Positions 33,409-43,227 of a stretch of DNA of 64,000 nt are shown one piece after another (the first letter of the stretch is position 1; every line of letters begins with the position of its first letter). The notes beneath the pieces are model-generated. The model did no database searches, had not been told where the DNA came from, and saw nothing but the letters and a program-made list of their open reading frames with translations. The position numbers were made by a program, and so were the translations under genes. Source of the stretch: Hawksworthiomyces lignivorus (lineage: Eukaryota; Ascomycota; Sordariomycetes; Ophiostomatales; Ophiostomataceae); assembly GCA_002917075.1 (NCBI GenBank), contig NTMA01000064.1, positions 1 to 64,000 of the forward strand. The letters are read 5' to 3'.

Positions 33409-34888
33409 GAGAAAACAGGAGAAGATAGTAAATAGAATACTCTTGTATGCGGCCTCCTGGAAGTAGTTCATATATGCGATTCCAATACGTGTAAACACAT
33501 TACTTGTATACCCTGTAAACTATCAGATGCATTCGGTGTCAAATTGGAGCTCAAGTTCAACATGGTATAGGTTGTCCGTAAGGAGCCTGGCTCTTCCCTA
33601 TTGCTTTATACCATCACGTATAAGCTGCAGTTGCGTAAATGGAAGCTTACAAGAGTTCCTGACGTATCTAGAATGTGAATTTTTATCTTCGTTATTGTTA
33701 TGTAATATAGAACATACTGTTGTGGTTGCCAGAGTGGGCGGTCCTCCGATCGCGAAATACAGGGATGAAAGCTCGCTGCTATTTGGCCCGCCCTCAGTGC
33801 CTCTCTGACGACCGCATATAAATACAGCTCTTCTTTCTTAGCGCCTCTATCTTGTACTCTTGACTTCTTTCCCTTCCTTTCATCTTTTATTTCTTCTTCT
33901 CGTCGCCTTTTCACCACAGTGCTTTTGGGCATTTCCTAGACCCCTATCTCTATTAACACCAACTCCACCTCCTCCCCTTCTATATCCTCCTTTGTGCGGT
34001 CGTCTCTCTGCGAGGATCTTCATGCTGCCCGTTAACCCCTTCCCCTTCGTCCTTCTACCGTTTCCCCCCTATTTGTCAAACTCGTCGCTTTAATATCGCT
34101 CTTCTACTGCTTTTTGGTCTTATTCATTTCTCGCCACGGAACTGTCGTACCTTGCTCTTTACGCTCGAGGCTGGCTTTCTCTGTTTAAGATGGCAGATTC
34201 ATTCTTAGTATTTTACAATAACCCTGCCACCTTCAGCACTTAGTTACATTCCTCTTTATATACTATGTACACTCTGTACTCTAGTTAAAGATTCTAGGTA
34301 TGTGTTACGACCTCCTGCACGAGGGACAGAAAATGAACTACATTGATCTACGCGGTGTACCTAATGTAAGGGTATTGTGCAATTGCGACCGAAGGGTTGG
34401 GAACCCTTACCGTCTTAGTTTCGCTGTATAAGTTCATCGTGTGAGAGTCACACTCAACTCGTACAAGACTCAGTCTTGTTTCTACATATTATTCTGCATT
34501 GATAAGCATATACCTCTGCTCTTTCCACTATTCACCCAATCCGTTGTACCTGCTTAACGTCGAATTCATAGGCCAGTAGATTTACCTGGATTTTCCACGG
34601 ACCGCGTTGGCAAAAAATCAGCGAATGAAGAAACCCCCCTCTAGGAGTTGGAGTACGAGGCAACTTTTTAAATACGACTAATACGGGAGCAAGAGTTTGT
34701 GATTTACTCATATGGACGGGCTAGTCCTCGGCTGGAAGAGGTGACACTTTACTCTTCCGAGAGGCGGTACATCTTCCCCCTCGCTCGTATTCAACCTCAG
34801 AACTCAAGCATTTAACCTAATGCTATCATTTAGTTTATCGGAAAGCTGTGCACGTTCGTTTGTTGGTTGTACTTTTCACTAGTTCATC
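33409..34888. other. Intergenic DNA, pyrimidine-rich in the middle
   Basis: No gene was supported. 33830-34190 is strongly pyrimidine-rich on the plus strand. The segment starting TGTTACGACCTCC at 34303 resembles the start of a fungal LTR, with a TATAAG box near 34427, but no matching end or target-site duplication was found. Confidence 0.35.
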
Positions 34889-35576
34889 ATGGGACAACGG
34901 CCCTCCTCAGCACAACGCCGCGCTCCTGGTGCATCATCCGCCGCAAACAGCGACAGGGCCGCAGCTATCTACGAGATTTTGCGCAGAAGTGATGGTGCTC
35001 CAACATGGCAAACAATGGAAGCCGCCCTCGCCGACCCAGACATATATGCGCAGGGAGCAGTAAGCGCGCTCGATGGCAATGTAAGGTTAACTTCTCGCTT
35101 TCATCTCTGTATTGCAAAGCTCTGATTCTCTACCGCAGCCTGATGCGCGATTTGCTTGTCTCATAGGTGATCCAGTCGCAGCCGCCAAAGATATTCTGAG
35201 TAACGTAAGCACTCACTTTCAGTTTCATAAAACTACTACAGTATTCAAATAAATATTATAATACCAGGCTAGTCCACCGGGTGGATCTTTCCACATCAAC
35301 TTGAAAGCCAGAACGAATCACGGATCCCTGACAGTGATCGAGCTCACGTCCGTGCCTCCGTGGCCCCCGCTGAAAGCTAGCTCTGTCCAATTAGAACTTT
35401 GGACAGCAGCTTCAGATAACGGGAAACAGGCGGCTGGGAAGGAGGCATATGTGAAGTTCTTCCAGGAAGGCTTTGTGAAGGCAATCGTGGCGTTGCGCAA
35501 AGAAGGAAAAAGGATGCCGGGCTTGAAGAGGATCATTGAGCATCCAAATTGCCCTGCTGCAGTCCGCAATGCATGA
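34889..35576 (+). CDS. Small uncharacterised protein
   Basis: Three exons (34889-35080, 35139-35204, 35268-35576), each an exact multiple of three, give 188 aa. The introns (58 and 63 bp; GTAAGG..CAG, GTAAGC..CAG) are well formed, which supports a real gene. No family was recognised. The middle has a compact mixed alpha/beta look (NHGSLTVIELTSVPPWPPL, KEAYVKFFQEGFVKAIVAL, MPGLKRIIEHPNCPAAV). There is no signal peptide or membrane segment. It stands alone between long intergenic stretches. Confidence 0.6.
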
Positions 35577-36097
35577 TGCAGTTGGACTTTCTTGGCTGGT
35601 TTTGAAGGGAGAAAGGTCGCATGGACATTCTTTTGGGGTTGTACTCTGTCATCGACACTGTAAAAATTGTTGAGTTGAATGAATGATTCAGTGTTTGATT
35701 GTAACACATGTGTGTCTATCTGTCTTCTGGAAGAATGAAAGGATGAAAGAATGAATGAAGACTATTTATCTACAGAACATATTTAAAAATCCACCTGCCG
35801 CGCCAGCCAAAAGCGCCGGCTAGAACAGCGCTTTCTCGCTTTAATGTGTAAAGATTACTTTTAATTTACTTATAATACAATACAAGACTATGCATTGAAC
35901 AATGGCGAATGAATAGGCTTTTCCTATGCCCCTCTTCTCTTACCTTTATATGCTACCGATATCATTCATGATAAATTCTGGAATATAAATCGAAAAGATG
36001 CACTCAATCTCGACTTGGCTTATGCCATAATTTCAATACTACGTCGCAGGAGACGCTTAAGAAAAGGAGGCGCTTATGAAGTCTTGCTCTCTTTGTT
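35577..36097. other. Intergenic DNA with repeat copy B
   Basis: No gene. It contains the second copy of the 33-bp dispersed repeat and AT-rich sequence. Confidence 0.4.
35818..35850. repeat. Short dispersed repeat, copy B
   Basis: Begins GGCTAGAACAGCGCTTTC. It aligns without gaps to copy A at 27931-27963 with only transition differences. Upstream there is weaker resemblance (CAAAAGCGCC against CACAATGGC). Confidence 0.5.
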
Positions 36098-37443
36098 TCA
36101 CAATGCCTCTGGCTCTTCCGGCGGCCTGTCTTCGTCGCTGCGGAGGTATTCCTTGACTACTTCGCCCCAGACCGGTATCCGCTTGTACCGCGCAAATGCG
36201 GGTACATTACCAGCACCATAGCCATCGATGGCCCGCTCCATCGCTGCAGCAAGGCCGGCCCGCTTGATCTCTCGTAGCGGGTATAAATAGAGATGCACGC
36301 TCAAGATGCGTGTGCCTAAAGGACGCGGCAGCGCGAACAGCGTCTGCAGCTCGCAGCGCACCCAGGCGTCATCGAGGTCGACGTCGGCGGCAGTAATGGA
36401 CGACACCTGGTCATCTGTGTGCAGGTGGTACTCGCCACGCTCGCACAGCTTCGAGTTGGTGGCCACGGCCCAGTTGATGCGGTCCACAACCGAACCAGGT
36501 GCCAGCCGTGCAAAATAACGGTCCATAGATTTCTGCAAATGCTGCTTGTAACCCGGCACTGGCGCGTGGGCGTCGCGTAGCTTGATACCGAGCTTGTGCA
36601 CTGGATCAAAGCCGACCGGGTACAACCAGACGAAAGCAGTCAGAGCGTGGCCGTCGCCGTCGCCGTCGGGTTGAAGCATCAGAAAGTCCTCGTCCACGGT
36701 GAGGGCGATGATGCGCAGTGCTGCAATGATGTCTGTGGGTGGTACCAGAGGCAGGTGCTCGTCGAGGATCCGGTTGTAGAGAGAACCTTCAGCCTTCTCA
36801 GCCTCATCTCCGCCTTCATTGAGGACGAAGACGGTTGGGTAACGCTGGGGCAGATAGTGCGTCATCAGGAAGACATAGAACTCGCGCACCATAGCCTCAC
36901 CAGACGGCAGGCACCCGAGAGCACCTGGGTACTGCTCCAAGATGCGCTTGCGCTCTTCGATGCGTTCGGCGTACTGCTGGTCTATGCGGGTGATGGTGTT
37001 GATAGTTGTCTTGCGAAGGCCTGCCACATTAATTAGAAAACAACGCTGAAAATGCGGAACGAAGGCGGCGTCTACTCACCCATTGTTAGGTTGTACTTGT
37101 CGGCAAACTTATAGATGCGTTCTGGGGTCTCTGTTTTCCAGTCCAAGTTTGCCAGTGGCTTGATCTCGCCCATGGAAGCAAATCCCTCCTCATCCTTTGC
37201 TGTGGATGTGGCCGGAGCGCGGCTACCTTCGTTGTATTTCCCTCCAGCTTTTGTTGTTCTTGCAGCGGCTGCTGCCTTGTCTTGCCAAATTGTAGGAAAA
37301 ATGTGGCGAAATATTAACCACGTAAAGGCTCCGAGTACAGCCACAAAGGCAACTATGTACGAGCTCGCAGTCTGCTCGCCTAGATGCGATACTGCGACCT
37401 CAAGGAAAGTCATGTTCTCGTATCTTCTGTAGCAAAAGCTCAT
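36098..37443 (-). CDS. HODM-like heme-dependent oxidative N-demethylase family protein (DUF3445)
   Basis: Two exons (37443-37080, 37020-36098), 428 aa, 59-bp intron. A likely N-terminal membrane anchor (SSYIVAFVAVLGAFTWLIF) is followed by the DUF3445 domain: YNLTMGLRK at the exon junction, IDQQYAERIEERKRIL, REFYVFLMTHYLPQRYP, LTVDEDFLMLQPD, HKLGIKLRDAHAPVPGY, RINWAVATN and RCELQTLFALPR. The bacterial relative is the alpha subunit of a dimethylamine N-demethylase that uses heme and a PAS-like fold. The fungal membrane-anchored paralogues have no assigned substrate. A shorter start at 37413 is possible. Its promoter shares an 18-bp word with the aminotransferase gene at 44676. Confidence 0.78.
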
Positions 37444-37901
37444 GAGAACGCTGAACTCGTTGTAACAGCTGTTACCGTCTTCGTTGCCTCTTAACTTCGT
37501 CTAAAGCACTATTCACAGCAACAAGTCTTTCAGCCAGCATCATTAAACTCATCACACGTTCATTGGATATATTAAGATTGGCGTTCTACAATGGCTTACA
37601 AGGAAGAACTTGTAGCGGGTCCGCACCCAAATCTTTGATTGGGTTATATCGCCGAACGAATCGGCATGGTCGCTGTGAAATTTCAAGATGGCAGCTCGGC
37701 GAAACTTCTTCCACTAAATGCTAAGAAGACAGCACTCAATCGCCGATATCTACACGCCGTAGAAGCTTCACTTCGTTATCCATAAAAAAAAATTTTTTAA
37801 TTTTTTTTAGCAATGCAACTCCGAAATTTTTGCTGTGAAAGATGCGCTGTTACTTGATTGATCGAGTTTTACTTAACATTATCTACTACTAGCAGCTACT
37901 G
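37444..37901. other. Intergenic DNA, HODM promoter
   Basis: No gene. It includes an A9T6 stretch near 37783-37798 and the shared motif at 37637-37654. Confidence 0.4.
37637..37654. promoter_or_regulatory. Shared upstream word GATTGG..TCGCCG, copy 1
   Basis: GATTGGGTTATATCGCCG is about 195-210 bp upstream of the HODM-like start and is followed by CCG-N7-CGG (37652-37664). The copy upstream of the aminotransferase (44906-44923) matches 15 of 18 positions at a similar distance and in the same orientation relative to its gene. Confidence 0.35.
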
Positions 37902-40561
37902 TTAAGATGAGAGATACATAGGAAAGTCGGCAAAAGGACTTAGAGATGCAAAACCGGAATTTTCCCAGTACAAACTCGTCCAATCTAACTGCTCGTTTAG
38001 TGGCGATAGGTGATGTTGATGTAACGATGCAGACGGCGCCAGTATTAGCGACTGCAGGCTCTCCATGGGAATGCCAGCGCTACTAGGGGTTATGGGTGCA
38101 AGACCATGACTCTGACTTTGGCCACTGATAGATGAGTATACTACTTCAGTCTCGGCCACCCGCCTGACAGACCCATTTTCAGCTGCAGGTCTAGCAGCCA
38201 AACTAGCACCTGTTTTACTGGAACCGGCTTTGGTGTTGCTCTTGCCGATAAGGAGCTCTGACCGCATGCGCTCGGAGCTATCTTCAAATAGACGCAAGAT
38301 GATCTCGGCATTGAGCCAAATTCCTGCCAGACATCGTAAGATGCTCATCGCCGAATCGAAACGCTGTATGGCGTGACCAGCGAGTATGGGATTGGTCATG
38401 CGGATCTCAGCACTGAGCTGGATCAACGTCGTAAAGAGAGCATCAACGGCAAACACGTTGAGAAAACTCAGCTCATTGCGGGCAGCCACGGACTCAAAGA
38501 GACCAACGGTAGTGCCAGCGGCCGCAGAACAAATACCTGCCCGGTCAGCGTTTCGTTCAAAAAGAGAAACACCATCTTGTATAAATCGATAAAATTTTAC
38601 TAGACTTAAATAACAGCTAAATTCATACTTATTCGACTTACCCATATCCTCCTGGCTTGCTATGTTGGAAGACAAAGTGGGGGTTGGCGGTGGCCGGTGT
38701 AGCAAGATGAGAAAGTTGTTATACGTGAGGTGCAGCATGGTGCTCCAGGACGATGCGGCCTGGCCATCGGGGCGGTAGCGCAATGATGGCGGCAGCTGAA
38801 CCATCCAGACGGCTAGGCGCTGGTCCGCATGGACAAGAGCCTGGCGGCGACCCTCCGGCGACACGCTGAGACTGAAACGGTCGCGTAGAGTATCGGCGAT
38901 GATACAGCAGAGATGGGTCTGGTGGATGAGAAAATCGCTGTCGATACCGTCGCCGTCGCCGTCTCCGTTTCCATTAATATCCTGCGGACCAAGGCCGGGT
39001 ACATCGCTTTCGGCAAGGTTGATGGCCATCGGCCGGCCGTAAGATAGCGACACGATTACATCAAACTGAACGAGGATCCACCAAAGGCGACGCCACAGGC
39101 GCTTATCTTGGGCTATAAGCGTGCTCGCGCTGGTATCTCGATGCATTCCTAAGCCCAGAGCGGTGCGGGCGGCCACTCCGACCCAGTAGTACGAGTTTGC
39201 GCCAATATCCTCGACGCCTTCGGAGTGCCACATCATCAGCAGGGCCGCCTGTACCACGACATCTCGATTCCACTCGAAGCGAGCGTCAAACAGCATCTTG
39301 GCACGCCGGAAGAAGTCTGCTTTTATTGCAGCCCGGCCCGATAGCAGCACCCTGCGCGCGTCAGCATCTGCCTCGGTATCTGCGCTGCTGTTAGCACCAG
39401 CGTCATCTCGGTATACGTGCGCTCCAACCATCAGCACTGCCTGCAAAACAAGGAGACTGAGCGGGTTGTTCGGGTCACGCCGGCGATATTGGTCCATAAA
39501 TACAGCTTTGTCCAGCACAGGAAACCCAGGATGCACGTGGCGAAAGTAGGCTGCTAAGAGTACATCTGCGACGGCACGCGGTGGCAGCTTGAAAGCTTCG
39601 TGTGGGATACGGTCTAGCTCGTGGCTGGTGTATTTGCGCGAGATCTGGTTCGAAGGAAAGTGATGCACTGATGCTGATGCACGCCGCGCACGCTGCCTGA
39701 TCAAGTAGTGCACGTTGGAATACTCCTGGCCAACGTAGACAATGCGCACGCCACGTTGCATCACACGATCTTCGATGTCCTCCTGCGCCAGCATCTCCAC
39801 GAGATGGCGCTCTGCGCCATCGTCCACTTCGACCTCAGATATTCTTCCTTCTAGGTCATTACTTGGCTCACTGTCATCTGCGCAGTCTTGATTTTGAGAG
39901 GTTGCGTCTCCAGTCATCGATGAGAGAGACGAAAGCACAGCTGCCGCACGGCCGACCTCGTTACTTTGGGCACATGAAACCGCCTGCAAAAATGTGGGTG
40001 GAGGCGTGTTGTCGACAGCTGCTGTGCTCTCTCTACGATCTCTACTATGAGAGCTCTCATCGTCTTCATCCCCCCACTGAAAGTAGCTGTGTTCTACTGC
40101 AGATGGTAAGGCTGTTGTCGTTGATTCGCTACTAGCTACCGAGCGTGTGGGTAGAAGCATCGGCATTGTCGCCGGCCTACTGGGCCCTCGCTAATTATGA
40201 TTAAGATCCACGTCACTCCAATTTTTGCCATATGGCATCGGAGGCTTGGTTCCACTTACGTTGCGTCTCCGCTTCTCGTGAGCCAAGCATGGTGTACCAG
40301 ATGAGCGACATCCAGAGCAGGGTTGGCCAGGGGTGGCATCGCAACGAACCTGCATCCGATGGGGATTGCCGCTTTAGCAAACAGTTTATTTCAACTCTAT
40401 TTCGGATACCGGAGACTCGGAGCCTACCTTTCGTGCATGGCACCTGCGGCTGAAGACACAATCTATTAGCATAAACCGCTACGAGATAATAATGAACGTT
40501 TCTGGTGCTGACCAACTTACCACGCGGTGCGTTGATTGCGACCCAGCTGAGACCTGTCCAT
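37902..40561 (-). CDS. Zn2Cys6 transcription factor with a zinc cluster split over short exons
   Basis: Five exons (40561-40521, 40449-40428, 40349-40260, 40190-38642, 38536-37902) give 778 aa. The zinc cluster is only visible after joining a 41-bp, a 22-bp and a 90-bp exon: TACRRCHARKVRCD, then PGQPCSGCRSSGTPC (Cys14, 17, 24, 32, 35, 42) and a basic KRRRN. The 105-bp fourth intron is a multiple of three without a stop, so it could be missed; GTAAGT..GACCGGGCAG supports it. The fungal transcription factor domain is in exon 4 (HVHPGFPVLDK; YYWVGVAARTALGLGMHRD; RLWRRLWWILVQFDVIVSLS YGRP), and AEIILRLFEDSSERMRSELL lies near the C-terminus. It is divergent from an amino-acid permease and next to a beta-amino-acid-type aminotransferase, so it probably regulates that pathway. 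Confidence 0.85.
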
Positions 40562-41307
40562 TCAAATGAGAAGAATGAATAATGGCGCCGAAGGTGTGAG
40601 AGAGAAACAAAAGTTCCGCGATTGGGTTCGGTGATTATTGGCAAAGTTCCGTGACAGGCGGCCAAGTCCCGAGACTCATTCAATATTAATATCCGGAGCA
40701 GCTTGCTATCGTATCTTCTTTTTGTTGCGGAACTCCTTATCCAACTCCCTAGTCACTAGTCGCATTCAAAAGGTGCGAGGGCTTTGTCGGCTTAGCTCTT
40801 CATGGACTAGAACTGGCTATCTGGACCCACCAGAGGCATAAGATAAACCATGGCAGATTATCTCGGCACTAAGAACAAATCAAAGGTCTAGGCCAGAAAT
40901 TTAGAATACTATGCAAGTTGAAGTTGATTTCCATACTAAGCATAGAATCCTAGTAGATGCGCCATCGCGGCCCTTGACTCTCACAGAGCCATATATCGGC
41001 ATATCAGCTGGTAGTAGGCGCGGAGAGAGGGAAAAGCTAATCTGCGCCCGCAGAAGGGGAAAAGAACCAGCTCCGTGGAATTGCATACAGAGAACGACAG
41101 ACATCTTATCTCTCGGGATTATCTAGCCTCCTCGCGAAATATATGAGGTACTTGGGGCCCCTGGCTCACCAAGAAAAAGAACAAAAGCTGTCAAAAGTGG
41201 CTCAACACTGCCGCGTTCTTTAATTTGAGAACAAGTTATAACAAGAACCTCTGATACATACACGCGCATACATATACAAAGAGAAGGAGGTATAGAGGAT
41301 AACCATC
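40562..41307. other. Divergent promoter region, regulator / permease
   Basis: 746 bp with no gene. It contains three GTTCCG words (about 40613, 40643, and inverted at 40725) and one CCG-N10-CGG. Confidence 0.45.
40616..40631. promoter_or_regulatory. CCG-N10-CGG zinc-cluster-type site
   Basis: CCGCGATTGGGTTCGG holds two CGG triplets in opposite orientation 10 bp apart and includes the GATTGG word seen upstream of the HODM-like and aminotransferase genes. It sits 55 bp from the regulator start codon. The N10 spacing suits a zinc-cluster dimer. Inferred only. Confidence 0.35.
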
Positions 41308-42972
41308 ATGTCCAAGGATGAGGAGCATATTACTGTGGCCCCCAGCCGCACCTCGGGCGAGATTCCTGGCGAGATGCTGAAAACTAGTCCTCCGGAGGAG
41401 CAGGGTGATGAGTATGCCCACGCTGCGGGCGGAGGTGCGCCTCAAGGCAAGCTGCGGCGGTCGTTTCGCACACGCCACGTGCAGATGATTGCGCTAGGTG
41501 CCAACATCGGTTCGGGCGTGTACGTGTCTAGCGGCGAGGCTCTGCGAAATGGCTCGGCACCTGGCATGCTCATCGGCTATGGGCTCATCTGCGTTATGGC
41601 TATGGTCATGATGAATATCTTGAGCGAGGCGCAGAGTCTGTTTCCTACCAGCGGCTCTTTCATTGATCACGCCAGCCGTTTCGTGGACCCGGCACTGGGC
41701 TTCGCCATCGGCTTCTGCGAGTGGTTTGGCGCGCTGACAGTAGTGGCTGCTGAGGGCGCTGTGGTGCCCATCGTCATCTCCTACTGGACTTCATCCGTGC
41801 CCCCAGCTGCGTGGTACACGATCTACCTGGTGGTGGTGCTGGGCCAGCATCTGCTGCCGAACCGCGTGTTTGCCGAATTCGAATTCGGCACGGGCGTGCT
41901 CAAGGTCGGCCTCACCTTCATTGTGCTCTTCACCATGCTGGTGGTGTGCTGCGGCTTTGGCGGCGACGCAGTTGACCGCGGGTACAACTACACGTCACTG
42001 TCTGCTTTCCCCAACGGATTCAAGGGTGTTGCGTCGGTGTTCCTGCTGGCCTCCTGGGCCACCGGCGGTCAGGAGATTATTGGCATTTCAGCCGGCGAGT
42101 CGGCCTTCCCGCGCTGGGAACTGCCTCGCGCTGCCAAGAACCTCTTCATCCGCATTATCCTCATTTACATGTCGGCCTGCGTCTATATCACCGTGCTGGT
42201 TCCGTACACTGATCCACGCCTGCTCGACACGACCAGCAAGATTGCCAGCTCGCCGTTTGTCATCGTTATGGACAAGGTCCGCATCAAGGTGCTGCCGGAT
42301 ATTGTCAATGCCGTGCTACTGGTTGGCCTTGCCGGGATCGGCTCTGAGTCCATGTTCACCGCATCGCGCATTCAGACCGCCATGGCTCGTATGGGCATGT
42401 TCCCAGCCATCTTTGGAAGGGTGGACCGCTATGGCCGCCCGCTCTTCTCCATCCTCACCTGCGCCGTGGTCAGCATCGTCATGACTTACATCAATCTCTC
42501 CACTGGTGGCGCTACCGCCTTTACCTGGTTCAGCTCCATATCAGCCACAACGACCTTCTTCGCTTGGATGACCATCCCCCTCACTAACTGGTGCATGCAC
42601 CGCGCCCTGGCCGCACAGAACGATCCGGCCCTGCATCTCAAGCACGCTTTCCGCCTGCGCTGGTATCCACTGCCGCCGGTATTCCTTTTCATCACTACCC
42701 TGTTTACTTTTGCTTGTACTATCTATGTGTCCGCCAGTCCGATTGGCGACTCGCCAAGCGCCACCCTCTTCTTTGAGAACATGCTCTGCTTTCCTGTCTT
42801 CATCGTCGCCTATGCCGGGTACAAAATCTATTTTCGAACGTCAGTGCAGGATCCGAAAACAGCCGATCTACAGAGTGGTCGCCGACTTCTATCCGAACAT
42901 GAGTTGGAAATACTGGACAAGTACTATGCTAAGCCGTGGTATGCACGACTGCTGACGTATGTCACGTTTTAA
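41308..42972 (+). CDS. Amino-acid permease (APC superfamily, fungal YAT type)
   Basis: Single exon, 554 aa, start ATG41308 after a purine-rich leader. The cytosolic N-tail is followed by about 12 membrane segments with permease signatures: RTRHVQMIALGANIGSGVYV, SEAQSLFPTSGSFIDHASRF, DPALGFAIGFCEWFG, SWATGGQEIIGISAGES, PRAAKNLFIRIILIYM, GSESMFTASRIQTAMARMGM, and WFSSISATTTFFAWMTIPLT. It imports amino acids with protons across the plasma membrane; specificity is not readable. It is divergent from a Zn2Cys6 gene and followed, tail to tail at 255 bp, by a class III aminotransferase of beta-amino-acid type, so a beta- or aromatic amino acid is a reasonable guess. Confidence 0.9.
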   Translation: MSKDEEHITVAPSRTSGEIPGEMLKTSPPEEQGDEYAHAAGGGAPQGKLRRSFRTRHVQMIALGANIGSGVYVSSGEALRNGSAPGMLIGYGLICVMAMVMMNILSEAQSLFPTSGSFIDHASRFVDPALGFAIGFCEWFGALTVVAAEGAVVPIVISYWTSSVPPAAWYTIYLVVVLGQHLLPNRVFAEFEFGTGVLKVGLTFIVLFTMLVVCCGFGGDAVDRGYNYTSLSAFPNGFKGVASVFLLASWATGGQEIIGISAGESAFPRWELPRAAKNLFIRIILIYMSACVYITVLVPYTDPRLLDTTSKIASSPFVIVMDKVRIKVLPDIVNAVLLVGLAGIGSESMFTASRIQTAMARMGMFPAIFGRVDRYGRPLFSILTCAVVSIVMTYINLSTGGATAFTWFSSISATTTFFAWMTIPLTNWCMHRALAAQNDPALHLKHAFRLRWYPLPPVFLFITTLFTFACTIYVSASPIGDSPSATLFFENMLCFPVFIVAYAGYKIYFRTSVQDPKTADLQSGRRLLSEHELEILDKYYAKPWYARLLTYVTF

Positions 42973-43227
42973 GCACAGAAGTATTGAAAGGAATTTGGGT
43001 TTTTTGTAGAATAGGTTTGTTACTATTTAGAATTTGTATCCATCTAGCTCTACTGTTGTGCAATAAATACAGTGGTTGAATCTATTTCTATTGGAAGTTT
43101 TGTTAATTCTAGACCACTTTTACAAAATATTTTGAGTCTTCTTTCTCACAGTATACGCAAATACTGTATTGAGATATTCATACTACATGTAGTTACAAAG
43201 AGATTCTATTCCCACCAAGGCCATTCA

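Noticed and set aside
34303..34560. Possible solo LTR beginning TGTTACGACCTCC
   Set aside because: No matching CGTAACA-type end, target-site duplication or second copy was found in the window.
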